A stretch of DNA of 64,000 bases from Debaryomyces hansenii CBS767 (GCF_000006445.2 NC_006046.2:186001-250000); one strand, 5' to 3'. Numbered from the stretch's first letter, positions 30,006-40,722 are shown. Translations and numbers: made by a program. The notes: generated from the sequence alone by a model not told the origin.

Positions 30006-30617
30006 ATGGGACCAAGAACTGCAATTATCACATATTCGCTTTACCACCATATTGCTTCAATGGCAACAGCAGCTAAAACTGGTGTTGAATCGGCTGGGGG
30101 TACAGCAAAGATCTTTCAAGTGGCAGAAACTCTTCCAGATTCTCTTCTTAAGAAATTGGGGGCTCCACCTAAACCAGATTTTCCCCTTGCAACTAATGAC
30201 ACATTGACCGAATACGATGCCTTTTTATTTGGTATCCCTACCAGATATGGTAATATGCCTGCACAATTAAAGGCTTTTTGGGATGGTACTGGTAGTTTGT
30301 GGGCCAAAGGTGCTTTGATTGGTAAACCTGCAGGTATGTTTGTCTCTACCGGTTCAGTTGGTGGTGGTCAAGAGACTACAGTTATCAGTAATTTGTCTAC
30401 CTTAGTTCACCATGGTATGGTTTTTGTCCCATTAGGATATTCACACCCAGGTATTACTTCAATGGATGAAGTACATGGTGGTTCGCCATGGGGTGCCGGT
30501 ACTTTTGCATCTTCAGATGGTTCTAGAAAGGTGTCAGACTTGGAACTCGAGATTGCTAAGGCACAAGGTGCAAACTTTTACAAGACCATTGCGAAGCTTA
30601 AAGGAATTGAAAATTAG
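30006..30617 (+). CDS. Flavodoxin-like NAD(P)H:quinone reductase (WrbA/Pst2 family)
   Basis: 203 residues. FMN-dependent two-electron quinone reductases of this family protect membranes from quinone and lipid oxidation and associate with eisosomes in yeast. Seen: the FMN-phosphate loop [42 protein letters not shown] and the [13 protein letters not shown] segment, all family hallmarks. The start is the ATG at 30006 ([11 protein letters not shown]); an upstream TTG only extends the frame. Three TTAGTAA sites upstream fit oxidative-stress induction. Could equally be named PST1, PST2, PST3 or YCP4. Confidence 0.92.
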   Translation: MGPRTAIITYSLYHHIASMATAAKTGVESAGGTAKIFQVAETLPDSLLKKLGAPPKPDFPLATNDTLTEYDAFLFGIPTRYGNMPAQLKAFWDGTGSLWAKGALIGKPAGMFVSTGSVGGGQETTVISNLSTLVHHGMVFVPLGYSHPGITSMDEVHGGSPWGAGTFASSDGSRKVSDLELEIAKAQGANFYKTIAKLKGIEN

Positions 30618-31400
30618 CCTATAATCTAATAAACTCGTGGAAGATATTAAATGAACGTCTTAGAATTAAACCCTAGTATTTTGATTGTATTTGTTATTCA
30701 ATCTGTTTGGCGTAGATGTAACTATTTAATATTTGTAGTGCAACATTAGTAACGTGTTGCAATATGCTGCGAAATTCAAATCTGTCCATATATTCCGATC
30801 GAAGTTGATGGCTAGCCCTACTGAGATCTGTGTCAAATCTGCAAAATTTGAACTGATTACCGGATACATATCTTTATATGCTGGTATTTTTGTAGCTTCA
30901 GGTTCTGTCGAAGTGACGAAGAAATCCAATAATTGGCTAACTTCAATATTGGTTCATCTGGACAACTCTACGCCCCACTTGAGATATATCCCATCAGAAA
31001 CCTTTGCATATGATCGAGCAAAGGGCTGATTGCCACTATGGTGGACCATTACATTTATGAAACGACAGTTTGAAAGAAGTTACTGATTTGGAACATGGCG
31101 TTCTTACTATAGGTGCTAACGTCTAGAATGTCATAACCAGATTTCAATAAAATAAAGTAGATCAACTTTTTCTTTTACTTTTTTATCAACGTTTCGTCTA
31201 CATAATCAAGAGGTTAACTGTCAATGAGTTGGTATATGTATTTTCATTCAATTGTGACTAGAGGCCTACTCTGTGTTATAGAAAATTTCATATTGATTAA
31301 GACACTACCTTTCAAAATATCAAAAAGTTCATCCATTAATAGATTTAATGAACGATTTCATCACTACTAGTGGAAAAAGTTTTGAATCGTTGATCATATT
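30618..31400. other. Gap between the quinone reductase gene and PAF1
   Basis: 783 bp that contain the pseudogene at 30726-31174 and the PAF1 promoter (31175-31400), the latter AT-rich without a clear motif. Confidence 0.5.
30726..31174 (-). pseudogene. Decayed protein-coding gene of unrecognised family
   Basis: On the minus strand one frame runs from about 31079 to a TAA at 30726-30728 (about 118 codons) with a single in-frame TGA at 30954-30956. Before the TGA it reads HHSGNQPFARSYAK and KWGVELSR; after it, LLDFFVTSTEPEATKIP and FADLTQISVGLAINFD. Just upstream, in another frame (about 31174 to a TAA at 31055-31057), GYDILDVSTYSKNAMFQISN continues the same style of sequence. The composition is protein-like in both. 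The TGA may replace a TGG. I read this as a gene killed by one frameshift and one nonsense change; family unknown. Confidence 0.55.
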
Positions 31401-32777
31401 ATGTCGCTGAAACCTCATAAGCCTATAAGGCAAGAATATATTGCCAAGGTGCGTTATATTAATAATTTACCACCACCTCCGTTGAACCCTAAGTTTATAG
31501 ATTACAATACAACTGAGAAGGTATCGTCCAAAACAGAATCAGAACAATTGATGAGTTCTTTGTTCAGGAAAGAGAATTTTACTAGTTTTATAGAGTCCGT
31601 CGATGAAGAGTTGGGAATGAATTTGAATTTGATTAATAATTCTGGGTTCTTGGATAATGAAAATGAATCGAGTATTTACAAAATGGTGGGTGAGAAGAAT
31701 GATAACGACGATATTAAGCACATTGTATTACACCCTAAGGATAGAGCTTTATTAAGAGATGCTGGCATTGGTAATATATCTAAGTCAGAGCCAGATGTTT
31801 CGTTCTTGAGGAGAACTGAATATATTGCTGAGAGACAATTACCAAAATCCAACGGAAACTTGAAAGGAAATGACGATGTCGCCGAGATTGCTGAAGCAAA
31901 GAAAGCAGAAAATGCAAATGATCCTGCTGCTCAGTTGGCGGCTGTAGAGAACACATTTGACCAGGCGCAAGAAACTTTGGATAGCTTCAGTAATTTAAAA
32001 CATCCGGGAAAGAAGCACTTAAAGGCAGTATCAACATGGCCATTATTACCCGATACTTCGATGATGGACTCAAAGTTCTTAACACTTAAATTTTCCGGTT
32101 CTGCTTCAATTAGCCGTGAATTACAATTATTGAAAAGACAACAAAAAGACAAATACGACGAGACCTTCCAAAAGAACTCGTTGGAATCGGCTATTTTCAG
32201 GCCAATAACTTCGGAAGACGGTGAATGGATTTCGATGTATCAAGTTCGTGATGCTAAAAAGGCTGAAGAAATAAAGGAAAAATTGAATTCGAGCGAACGG
32301 GAACGCCCAGTTAACATATTAGACGAACAAGAGGATATCGAGGACTACAAATTTAAACACAGTAAGGATTATGATATGAATTTCCATCGTTTTTCGAAAC
32401 CATATGAAGAACTAGCAATTAAATTTGAGCCAGCGGAAGATTCCTCTGAGACTAAGAAAACTCGCAAAAGAAAAGCTGCATATTACTATCCAGTTACGGG
32501 TAGAATTGATTTGAAAAAGCATAGGGCTTCTACAAATAGCGAAATTAATAGATTTTTACGTGATAGTGCTGTGGATGTAATTAACTTTACATTAAGAGAA
32601 CCAAATACCAATGAAATTAGAAAGATGGATGCTATTAGATCGGAATTTGATCCAATGGATTATGAAGGTGAAGAAGATATCGCAGAAGAATTTGACGACG
32701 CTACAGGAATCGTTTCTGGTCAAGCAGAATCAGTAGAAAAACCTGAGGCCAACAATGTGAATGAACAAGAGGATTAG
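31401..32777 (+). CDS. PAF1: Paf1 complex subunit Paf1
   Basis: 458 residues; core subunit of the RNA polymerase II-associated Paf1 complex, needed for H2B ubiquitylation, elongation and 3'-end formation. The N-terminus IRQEYIAKVRYINNLPPPPLNPKFI is the family hallmark, followed by HPKDRALLRDAGIG and FLRRTEYI. The Ctr9-binding/dimer region lies centrally, and YYPVTGRIDLKKHR occurs near residue 365. The C-terminus is acidic (EGEEDIAEEFDDA). Nuclear. It converges on the MINDY gene with only 76 bp between stop codons. Confidence 0.94.
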   Translation: MSLKPHKPIRQEYIAKVRYINNLPPPPLNPKFIDYNTTEKVSSKTESEQLMSSLFRKENFTSFIESVDEELGMNLNLINNSGFLDNENESSIYKMVGEKNDNDDIKHIVLHPKDRALLRDAGIGNISKSEPDVSFLRRTEYIAERQLPKSNGNLKGNDDVAEIAEAKKAENANDPAAQLAAVENTFDQAQETLDSFSNLKHPGKKHLKAVSTWPLLPDTSMMDSKFLTLKFSGSASISRELQLLKRQQKDKYDETFQKNSLESAIFRPITSEDGEWISMYQVRDAKKAEEIKEKLNSSERERPVNILDEQEDIEDYKFKHSKDYDMNFHRFSKPYEELAIKFEPAEDSSETKKTRKRKAAYYYPVTGRIDLKKHRASTNSEINRFLRDSAVDVINFTLREPNTNEIRKMDAIRSEFDPMDYEGEEDIAEEFDDATGIVSGQAESVEKPEANNVNEQED

Positions 32778-32853
32778 GAAAACCGTTGACAATTTTACGA
32801 AACAATGTATTATATAAAATTAATATTTGTATTTAATTCAAACGTTAATTTAA

Positions 32854-34092
32854 CTAGACAATTATACATGTAGACTTCTTTTTCAGTTTAGTTTTCAGAC
32901 TGCTATTTGATTCGTTTAATGGTGGTGAGTTCTTCTCTTTCTTATTAGCTGTATTTTTATCCGATTTCTTGGTTGAAGCCAGATCTTTTCTTTTAGTTTC
33001 ATCTTTATTATACCGCTGCTGCATCTGCTTGGCTATTGCTTCATCCTCTTCTTCTTGTAATTGCTTTATTAACATATAATCATCATCGTTGCCATTCGAT
33101 TCATCGTCTCCTAGCACAGGGGCAAAGCCGCCCGTGAAAAATAAATCATCCTTACCAGATACCGATATAAACGATTGCCAAACAATATTCTTATAAGATT
33201 TATCGCTTCTATCAAAGGAAGCGTCAGTAAGCAAAGAATAAAAATCATTTTCATCCTTTTTATAAAGAGTGCTAAAGTGATTATTCCTGAAGAAAACAAT
33301 GAATTCTTCAGGCTGTAGTGTCTTATTTAAATGTTTAATTCCAGCATCAGTCAATTGCGTGGGATTATTATCTAACCATACCTTCATCATCCTTTGCTTT
33401 TCTTGAATTTCAATTCTAACATCGGCTTGAATATCATTTCTGGGTTCATAAAGCAAGAAGTCTTGAATCTCATCAAAGGTTTGTAGTTCACGAAAGATAC
33501 CTTCCAAAGAAACACCACTACCAACGTCAGGTTCGGTCGAATTAGATGAACTCCCAAAAGATGGACAAAAGTACCAACCATGTCTGAGCTTTAAGTCAAA
33601 TAAATCAAATAATGTTGTTGATAAATCTTCTGGTGGGAATTTACCGTCTATGAGATTTGGATTAACAGAGAGACCAGTATGTAATAATGGCAAACTTTTT
33701 AATAAATTGTCAAGATCATAATTAGAAACCTTGTTGCCTTGAACTTCTAGCATGACTAGCAATATATCACCCAATTGAGATAGTAATCTACTTAATTCAA
33801 TTGATCCCGTATTTGAGTGATCTCTTAACAATAATAACTTCAAATTGTTTATTCCACCAAATTTTCTTTGTCTGTTAACCTGGAATTCGTCTTGAACGGG
33901 ATTAAACGTTTCATTCCGAACGTCTATTTCATTCTTCAACAATAATGTGTTCACAAGGGCAATTAGCGGACATGGACCATTTAAATCCTGGAGTAAAATT
34001 GGAGTTTGATGCTCGTATTCGGACCACGTAATTACTTTTATTTGGAAAATATTGGAAGATTCTGCATCTTCAGGGTTGTTAAATTGGGACAT
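32854..34092 (-). CDS. MIY1: MINDY-family deubiquitinase with CaaX tail
   Basis: 412 residues from the ATG at 34092. MINDY/Miy1 cysteine proteases trim K48-linked ubiquitin chains. The catalytic cysteine is in DLNGPCPLIALVN (C41) and the histidine in FRNNHFSTLYK. LTDASF and VWQSFISVSGKDDLFFTGGF are also typical. The tail is lysine/serine rich and ends C-I-I-V, a CaaX box predicting prenylation. The frame continues to another ATG at 34254 (466 residues), but those 54 residues are absent from relatives. An E/Q-rich region near residues 335-375 could be a ubiquitin-interacting helix. Confidence 0.9.
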   Translation of the reverse strand: MSQFNNPEDAESSNIFQIKVITWSEYEHQTPILLQDLNGPCPLIALVNTLLLKNEIDVRNETFNPVQDEFQVNRQRKFGGINNLKLLLLRDHSNTGSIELSRLLSQLGDILLVMLEVQGNKVSNYDLDNLLKSLPLLHTGLSVNPNLIDGKFPPEDLSTTLFDLFDLKLRHGWYFCPSFGSSSNSTEPDVGSGVSLEGIFRELQTFDEIQDFLLYEPRNDIQADVRIEIQEKQRMMKVWLDNNPTQLTDAGIKHLNKTLQPEEFIVFFRNNHFSTLYKKDENDFYSLLTDASFDRSDKSYKNIVWQSFISVSGKDDLFFTGGFAPVLGDDESNGNDDDYMLIKQLQEEEDEAIAKQMQQRYNKDETKRKDLASTKKSDKNTANKKEKNSPPLNESNSSLKTKLKKKSTCIIV

Positions 34093-34330
34093 ATGTATTA
34101 GGTTCGAGAGTATATATCCTTCATACTTCAATTGAACATAGTGAATTATCTTGGCTGTGCAAGGAAGTTTAATCAGGATCGGCAATTCCCCAACCTTCCG
34201 AGATCTCTCGCACGTAAATCTAATCAGGCTACAAAGATGCAAAATGTATTTCATATTAATTAACGTATATAATGACTTGTAACGTATTTAACTAAAATCA
34301 GATAGCCCTACCAAATAAATATGCTATCAA

Positions 34331-35674
34331 CTAATGTATAAAATAAGCTACGACAACAACAACGACTAAAAGACTTATTCCCACAGCTAAATTACATTTG
34401 GTTTCTTCTAAATTAACAGTTTCAGCAACTTGATCATCAACACTGGCTCTTTCTAAGATATTGTGGTTAATCTCCTGCTTTTGCTTTACTACTCCTTTTG
34501 GAATAGCATATTCTGAAGGGTACATCAACTCGCAAAATTGTTCGATTTCACCACATTTAATACCAATCTTTAAATAGTTTGGATCTTGAACAGATGACTT
34601 ATGATTAATTACTTGTACGTAATGCTTGAAGATTTTCACAACCCCAGGTAATGTACGGCTATTAAGGATCAACCCGCAAGTAGTACCTTTTCTTATTTTA
34701 ACATTTCCATGAAGAACATTTGGGTTATTGTACACCAAAGCTAAAGTAGAAATAGCCATTACTTGGGGTATAGCACAGAAATTGAAACACGAAGGGTCCC
34801 TTACTAACGACAAATACGTCAAAACGTCTTTGACATGACATAAGGCATTCAAGACTAATTCGTTGATACAGGCTAATCCATGTCCTTGACTTTCTAAAGA
34901 TGTATCTTTATGAAATGACGGTAAAGATGAGGTATGCTTTTCCCAGATTTCTTTAGGCCAGAATGATCTTCCGTCTTCCAAATCTTCATGGTAGTCTCTA
35001 ATTATATTGGTTTTTTGCAAAAATAATCCCATGGATTCCGACTTCGCAAAATTATCTTGGGAAAGGCTGTTATCAGAAAAACCTGCCAACACCATCAATT
35101 TGGTCAATCCTTCACCCACTAAACCTGCAACGTAATGACAGTATAAATCGTATTCTCTAACCGTGGCTACACCATTAACATTGAAATTATCATCCAAGAT
35201 GTAGTCTGCCATACCATTACCCATTTCCTTAGTAATATGCTTAATTATATCTTGATAATCTTCCTTCAACTTGTGATATTCCGTTAAAATGCACGGGAAC
35301 TCAACCAACACACATCTGTCTTTCTCAGTCTTACTATTTCCATCAAATGACCATTCTTTCAAATTTAACTTATCATGGAATGTTCTTAATAACGGAACCT
35401 TGATTTCAGGCTCAATAGTCATGTCATCCTCAACAGTATCTAATGCTCTTAAAATCAAATAAAATAACATCACGGCATCTCTCAATTCTGGATGTAATTC
35501 TTGAATAACTGCAGCGAAAGACCGTGACGTTATGTTTAACAACTCATAGCACCTTTTAGATGCTTGGGATTGGCTCGATGCACCTTGTGGGTGCAACGGC
35601 TGTCTGAAATACATCAATTGGATGACAGCTTTCAACTCAGTTGGATGAGAGAGCAATTGGACAAATTTACCCAT
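34331..35674 (-). CDS. ERG9: Squalene synthase
   Basis: 447-residue ER membrane enzyme joining two farnesyl diphosphates to squalene, the first committed step to ergosterol. Both aspartate-rich metal sites are present: DTVEDD (about 79-84) and [14 protein letters not shown] (about 217-230). Also seen are the [12 protein letters not shown] signature and [17 protein letters not shown] single C-terminal membrane anchor (about 425-445, [17 protein letters not shown]) ends the protein, as in S. cerevisiae (444 aa). Confidence 0.98.
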   Translation of the reverse strand: MGKFVQLLSHPTELKAVIQLMYFRQPLHPQGASSQSQASKRCYELLNITSRSFAAVIQELHPELRDAVMLFYLILRALDTVEDDMTIEPEIKVPLLRTFHDKLNLKEWSFDGNSKTEKDRCVLVEFPCILTEYHKLKEDYQDIIKHITKEMGNGMADYILDDNFNVNGVATVREYDLYCHYVAGLVGEGLTKLMVLAGFSDNSLSQDNFAKSESMGLFLQKTNIIRDYHEDLEDGRSFWPKEIWEKHTSSLPSFHKDTSLESQGHGLACINELVLNALCHVKDVLTYLSLVRDPSCFNFCAIPQVMAISTLALVYNNPNVLHGNVKIRKGTTCGLILNSRTLPGVVKIFKHYVQVINHKSSVQDPNYLKIGIKCGEIEQFCELMYPSEYAIPKGVVKQKQEINHNILERASVDDQVAETVNLEETKCNLAVGISLLVVVVVVAYFIH

Positions 35675-35997
35675 AGCTGAAAGTTAACTGTAAGTATAAA
35701 ATGAAAGCAAAAAATTTACTAATAATAAAGTATTCTGTGACGAAACCAAAAATAGAGCAATCTCCGCAACCTTTTGTTTAGCTAGTTATCTAAATTAATG
35801 TTTTATAAACGAATAAACTAAATAATTAGTACCGATTAATCTTTTCATCGTATACGTATTGCTGAACTTCGCGTCTTTTCATAACAAAAAAATTGATAGG
35901 TTACACGTGATCTAATATGATTACCACCTATAGGGACTACGAATATTGCATTAATTAATAAATAGGTTCATTATACTACAAATAAGTGGGCAGAATA
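35675..35997. promoter_or_regulatory. ERG9 promoter region
   Basis: 323 bp between the GTR1 stop and the ERG9 start (both on the minus strand). AT-rich; a TTACACGTGATC stretch near 35902 contains CACGTG, a bHLH (E-box) core. No clear sterol-response element seen. Confidence 0.4.
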
Positions 35998-37002
35998 TCA
36001 CTTTGTAGTTTCAATCTTTTCAAACCACTTTCTTGCAGCTTTTATATTCTCTAATACCGCTAATTCCTCGTGGGTGTTAACATAGCTTGTCTCATCTTCC
36101 TTGTCCTTGAGAATAATCATAACCAACATATTATCAGTAAGCACGTCTATATAGAACTGGTTGCCTTTGGAACCTCTTATCACCAAATTGTGGAAGTTTG
36201 TTCTTAATTTTGTGACAGATTGTTTGTACGTTTTTATTATGCTTGAAATTTTTTCGAATCTCTTAGGGTCTAGGGCTGTGGTATCGATATTATTATCATC
36301 TTCGAGATGCAGTCTATTTTGCTGCTTCAATTGTTGTGCAATTGAGGTAGTTGACGAAATTACGAGGAAGGTCGTCTTTTCAAACAAAATAATTTCTTCG
36401 GCATCCAATATCTGGTTGAATTTGATCAAGTTGTTATTGTACACGTTCATATTTGGAATCAAAGAGCATACAATCTGGGACCACGCTTTATACAAGGACT
36501 CATCCCATATAGACGTGGGTAAGCCTACCAACTTAAACTGATATGGGTTTGAAATTTTCTGCAATTTTTCCATCATGATGACAAACAACTCATCTCGTTT
36601 GTCAATCTGTACTAGATCCATCTTATGCAACAATACAAATACCTTCGCATCTGGGCTGAATTTCTGTAAGTTTGTTAACGATTTTACGAAAATTTCGATA
36701 TCTTTATTAATCAGCTTAGACTCAACGTCAAATACATGTATGAGTACCTGAACCATTTTAAATATGTGATCTTTCTGCGTAGTGAAATAGTTATCCATAA
36801 AAACATCCTGACCTCCACAATCCCATAAATTCAACGTCATATTTCCCAAGAACCGCAAGTGGGAATGCTCAACATCAATTGTTGCTCCTAGTCTTCGAGT
36901 GTCAAATGCAGAATAATTAGAGAAAATAATTGACCGCATCGACGATTTACCTGAACCTGAGCGGCCCATTAACAATAACTTCTTTCTGGATGCCTGTGAC
37001 AT
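35998..37002 (-). CDS. GTR1: Rag GTPase Gtr1
   Basis: 334 residues; RagA/B-type GTPase that pairs with Gtr2 on the vacuole and signals amino-acid sufficiency to TORC1. The P-loop is GRSGSGKSS (about 13-21), switch II is WDCGGQD, and the guanine-specificity motif is HKMDLV. The C-terminal roadblock-like domain follows (EEIILFEKTTFLVIS). Length is close to S. cerevisiae Gtr1 (310). Two neighbouring genes concern vacuolar or lipid biology, but no linkage is implied. Confidence 0.97.
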   Translation of the reverse strand: MSQASRKKLLLMGRSGSGKSSMRSIIFSNYSAFDTRRLGATIDVEHSHLRFLGNMTLNLWDCGGQDVFMDNYFTTQKDHIFKMVQVLIHVFDVESKLINKDIEIFVKSLTNLQKFSPDAKVFVLLHKMDLVQIDKRDELFVIMMEKLQKISNPYQFKLVGLPTSIWDESLYKAWSQIVCSLIPNMNVYNNNLIKFNQILDAEEIILFEKTTFLVISSTTSIAQQLKQQNRLHLEDDNNIDTTALDPKRFEKISSIIKTYKQSVTKLRTNFHNLVIRGSKGNQFYIDVLTDNMLVMIILKDKEDETSYVNTHEELAVLENIKAARKWFEKIETTK

Positions 37003-37795
37003 ATTGTATTACAAGTCTACTCCAGTTTTATGCTTAATTTGTGTCTTTATGGTACAATTACGTCCTTATCTTCATCTCGAAAGGTTACATTTGATAGCGG
37101 TATTCACACTACCTATATTCTCTCAGTATGTCAGAGGGAAGATAAAGTACTAAAAGTATGCTAACTGTACAATTATGCTGAAGTGTTGGTGACTGGTGCC
37201 TTTCCTGCAAGGGAAACATGATTCTATGAATACCATCCTATAATTTTGATCATACTCGAAAACAATGGTGTATGGCCCTCTTCATACCTTCGTATGTGCT
37301 GCAGTGCAGTTAGGTATGTGATCCTGAATACTAAATAGACTGGATCCATGCTAGGAAAAAGATGATAATGCATACAGAACGAAAGTAGCCCATGTGAATA
37401 GTCTTGGATCCATTGGTTAAGAGTAGGTTTCCATATATGGCTTCTTGTTCTTTACTGAGTATTCATAGGTCAGGAAAAGCACAATTATAACTACCAATAT
37501 ATCCACCGAGAGAATGAAGTTTACGTAGATAATCGGATATATAAAGAGAATAATGATAGATATGATGGACAATTTGAAGTATGGTAAAAAAAAGCCTAGC
37601 ATGATCAATAGAACATGTGGTCTACTAAATTTGAGAATGCATCAAATTTTATTGTTAACGCAAAATAACCGAAAATGCTACAAGATGATTGTCACTTATA
37701 AGCAGGAGCAGGATATACATATATAATCTTCAATTTCTTGCATTCTTCATTTTAGCTTTATCCTTTGCAAGCCAACGGTGATTTTCGAGTAAAAT
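37003..37795. other. Divergent gap between GTR1 and the sphingomyelinase-like gene
   Basis: 793 bp. Contains a small hydrophobic ORF on the minus strand (37417-37602, listed), two GGATCCA copies (37342 and 37408), and a TATA-like ATATATAATC (about 37718-37727) before the downstream gene. Confidence 0.45.
37417..37602 (-). CDS. Possible small two-helix membrane protein
   Basis: 61 residues from the ATG at 37602. Two hydrophobic segments (FKLSIISIIILFIYPIIY and DILVVIIVLFLTYEY) are followed by a basic tail SVKNKKPY, a plausible small ER or mitochondrial membrane protein. I recognise no family, and AT-rich DNA throws up such ORFs by chance, so this is weak. Confidence 0.25.
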   Translation of the reverse strand: MLGFFLPYFKLSIISIIILFIYPIIYVNFILSVDILVVIIVLFLTYEYSVKNKKPYMETYS

Positions 37796-39937
37796 ATGCT
37801 AATGCTATTGAGGTATCTTCTGTTCTGCTTAGTTTTCGCAACCATACCTGCCTGGGGCCATTTAATACCCGGTATCGGATCAATAAGTAAACAATTGGAT
37901 CGCAGAGATGGAAACTTGGTTGACTCAATATATCAGAGTTTGCCAATCGAGGATTTGAATTTTATTGATGCCCATTTGAAGAATTTAACAATTGACGGAA
38001 GCTCTTGTGACAAGTGTAAAAATAAAATCCGTTACGGTCAATCATTGATCCAGGAACAGCCAGACAAACAACATTTAATTAGTTTATTGTTGTTCAAGTA
38101 TTGTATGGTTCTGAATAAGAATAAAGAAAGCAAGTGTGATAATGTGGATTTTTTTATTACAACTTCAGATAAGACTTCAAAGGGAGTAGTTGATAAATAT
38201 GATTCCGGATTACACGACAGTAAGAGTATAGATTTCTACGACAATGATTTTATTCACATGTTAAAACTATTCAATGTTTCTAGTGATCTAGATTTAGAAT
38301 ATTACTGTTACTATAAGAGTGATGAAGCTTGTGATTTACCAGAAACTCCAGATATTGACTCGTTGTATAATTTTGAGGCAAAATGGCCGGCCAAGCAGCC
38401 AAAACATTGTTTACAACCTCAATATCCTAGTGATGCTCCGGAGAAATTTAATGTCTTACATTTCACTGATTTCCATTTTCAATCAAGATACCAAATTGGA
38501 AGTGAAAGCAACTGTACCACTGCGTTATGCTGTTTGCCTGAGGCTTACAACGAAGACTTAAAAAGTAAAGACTACAATTTCACAGATGCATATTTTAAAC
38601 TAAATCCATCTATGCAAAATAGGAAAGATAGCGAATACTCCTTTTATCCTGAAGCTCGTTACGAAGATGGAGAATATATTAAGGGAGACTATTATGACTT
38701 TCCTAAAACCAGAGGCTATAATTTCAACTTGTTACCTGCAACATCTTTCGGAGGCTATTTATGTGATTCGCCTGAAGTTCTAATTAATAACAGCTTGAAA
38801 CAAATGAATGAAGCGTATAAAGAACATAAATTTGAATTTGCTTTGTTTACAGGTGATTTAGTAGATCACGATGTTATTCACTGTGATCCGGAAACCACCA
38901 AGTATGAAGAAATCCAAACGTTTAGTTTAATGAAGCATTACTTGGAAAACATTCCAGTATTTCCCAGCTTGGGAAACCACGATACTTTCCCATATGGTCA
39001 ATTGTCTCCAATTGATTATGATTATAACAACCTGTATCTGTGGAATGTTGATTTAATGTCTGATTTGTGGATTTCAAATGGATGGTTGCCCGAGAACAAG
39101 TCTGAGCAACTTAAGAGTCACTATGCTGGCTTTTCTACAGTGACGAATCGTGGATTAAAAGTTATTTCATTAAATTCAAATTGTTATTACCAAAAGAATT
39201 TATGGTCGTATGTGAATTTGCTGCAAAACGCTGATATATTCGGCCAATGGCAATTTCTTATAGATGAACTAATTGAAAGTGAAGCCAGTAACCAGCGAGT
39301 TTGGATATTAGCCCACATCCCATCAGGCGATGCCGATACATTGCCAATTCAGTCTAAAATATTTGCTAAGATAGTTGAAAGATTCTCCCCTTACACTATC
39401 GCAAATATATTCTATGGTCATACTCATAGAGATCAATTCAAAATTTTATATTCTTCGAATTCTTCCGATACTAAAGAAATTGAAGACGTCATTAATATGT
39501 CTTGGGTATCTCAATCCATTACGCCCTTAACTGATAACAACCCATCTTGGAGATATTATGAAGTTGAAGATGGGTCTTTCAATATTTTAAATTCGTACAA
39601 TTACTACACTCAACTCAATGATACTTTTACGAACGGTGGTAAAGAGCCAGATTGGAAATTTGAGTACTCGGCCAGGGATATTTATGATCCCAACGGAGAA
39701 TGGCCAACTGATTCGCCATTGAATGCTACCTTCTGGCATAAGTTTGTTCTTACGAACTTGAAAAACCAATCGAATATCGAATTTAATCAATTGTACTCAG
39801 ACTTGCAATATAGAATGTCGCCTAACGTACCAAATTGTGCAAACGGTTCTGTTATTTCCCAAACTTGTTACGAAGAGAATTGGTGTGACGTCAGTTCCTT
39901 TACTTCAGAAGAATATCTCAAGTGTCTCCAACCTTAG
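37796..39937 (+). CDS. Secreted/vacuolar acid-sphingomyelinase-like phosphoesterase
   Basis: 713 residues. A signal peptide (MLMLLRYLLFCLVFATIPAWG) precedes a cysteine-containing saposin-B-like part (about 60-150, SSCDKCKNKI) and a calcineurin-like metallophosphoesterase core. Metal ligands: DFHF (about 224), GDLVDHD (about 352), GNHDTFP (about 392), AHIPSG (about 506) and GHTHRD (about 541). This is the acid sphingomyelinase/Ppn1 type, so the substrate may be a phospholipid or polyphosphate; I favour the sphingomyelinase-like branch because of the saposin region. Many N-x-S/T sequons. Two CTG codons (39032 and 39038) would read serine, giving S-W-N before VDLMSDLW as in relatives. Confidence 0.85.
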   Translation: MLMLLRYLLFCLVFATIPAWGHLIPGIGSISKQLDRRDGNLVDSIYQSLPIEDLNFIDAHLKNLTIDGSSCDKCKNKIRYGQSLIQEQPDKQHLISLLLFKYCMVLNKNKESKCDNVDFFITTSDKTSKGVVDKYDSGLHDSKSIDFYDNDFIHMLKLFNVSSDLDLEYYCYYKSDEACDLPETPDIDSLYNFEAKWPAKQPKHCLQPQYPSDAPEKFNVLHFTDFHFQSRYQIGSESNCTTALCCLPEAYNEDLKSKDYNFTDAYFKLNPSMQNRKDSEYSFYPEARYEDGEYIKGDYYDFPKTRGYNFNLLPATSFGGYLCDSPEVLINNSLKQMNEAYKEHKFEFALFTGDLVDHDVIHCDPETTKYEEIQTFSLMKHYLENIPVFPSLGNHDTFPYGQLSPIDYDYNNLYLWNVDLMSDLWISNGWLPENKSEQLKSHYAGFSTVTNRGLKVISLNSNCYYQKNLWSYVNLLQNADIFGQWQFLIDELIESEASNQRVWILAHIPSGDADTLPIQSKIFAKIVERFSPYTIANIFYGHTHRDQFKILYSSNSSDTKEIEDVINMSWVSQSITPLTDNNPSWRYYEVEDGSFNILNSYNYYTQLNDTFTNGGKEPDWKFEYSARDIYDPNGEWPTDSPLNATFWHKFVLTNLKNQSNIEFNQLYSDLQYRMSPNVPNCANGSVISQTCYEENWCDVSSFTSEEYLKCLQP

Positions 39938-40044
39938 ATGCTATTTTTATATAGAGTTCAATTATGTTTCTATCGTATTCTAGGTGCAAATTATTTGACT
40001 TTTATTAATATACATTATAAACGAGAACTATTATGAAGCTATCA

Positions 40045-40722
40045 TTACCATTGTTCCTGATTCTCATTACTCATATCGGCCATTGGATTGAAGGTTGTAG
40101 GTGCCTTGAATGACGGGTCACTGGATGGAATATAAACAGATGCATCTTGCTGTGGGTTAGACGAATTGTGATTTCTATATCCACCACGTCCTCTTCCACC
40201 TCTAAAACCACCTCTTCCTCTGAAACCACCTCTTCCTCTTCCTCTTCCTCTAAAACCACCTCTATGTTCAAATCTCTTTCTCTGAAATCCATTATCTTGT
40301 TTTCCTTCTTGACTAGCCTGTCCACCATACACACCTCTACCAAACTGCCTCCCCTCACGGAAACCTGGATCTAAATCAATTTCTAAAACTTGACTGTCTA
40401 AGTTTGTTCCCTTAAGGAATTTCATTGCATTTAATGACCCTTCCTCTCTTTTGTATATGACGAAGCAAAAACCACAAGGTGTCAATTTATTTCTATCCAA
40501 TCCCATTATAATTCTATCAATTGTTCCACATTTCAGAAACAATTCATGTATCTGCTCTTCACTAGTGAAATGTGATAAATTACCGACGTAAACTGTTTTC
40601 AGGTGTAAGGCTCGATTTAAGTTATCAAAATTTTGTCTACGGACAGCTTTCTTAATCAAATATTGAGATGGTCTATCTAGTCTCTCAGCCGAATGCTTGT
40701 AATTCTCTTCTAAAAGTTCCAT
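40045..40722 (-). CDS. CBC2: Nuclear cap-binding complex small subunit (CBP20)
   Basis: 225 residues; with Cbc1/Sto1 binds the m7G cap of nascent transcripts and acts in splicing and export. RNP2 is TVYVGNLS and RNP1 is PCGFCFVIY. The flanking cap-stacking region is conserved (SQYLIKK in the N-terminal extension, [13 protein letters not shown] after the RRM). The C-terminal third is an RGG/RG repeat tail ([18 protein letters not shown]) that is an arginine-methylation candidate and longer than in the human protein. The start is 179 bp from the divergent SCY1 start. Confidence 0.96.
   Translation of the reverse strand: MELLEENYKHSAERLDRPSQYLIKKAVRRQNFDNLNRALHLKTVYVGNLSHFTSEEQIHELFLKCGTIDRIIMGLDRNKLTPCGFCFVIYKREEGSLNAMKFLKGTNLDSQVLEIDLDPGFREGRQFGRGVYGGQASQEGKQDNGFQRKRFEHRGGFRGRGRGRGGFRGRGGFRGGRGRGGYRNHNSSNPQQDASVYIPSSDPSFKAPTTFNPMADMSNENQEQW

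Noticed and set aside
30754..31029. 91-codon plus-strand ORF between quinone reductase and PAF1
   Set aside because: Begins with GTG and is the antisense shadow of the minus-strand pseudogene, which looks much more protein-like.
34093..34254. 54-residue N-terminal extension of the MINDY protein
   Set aside because: An upstream ATG exists but the extra segment has no counterpart in relatives, and the family core begins just after the 34092 ATG.
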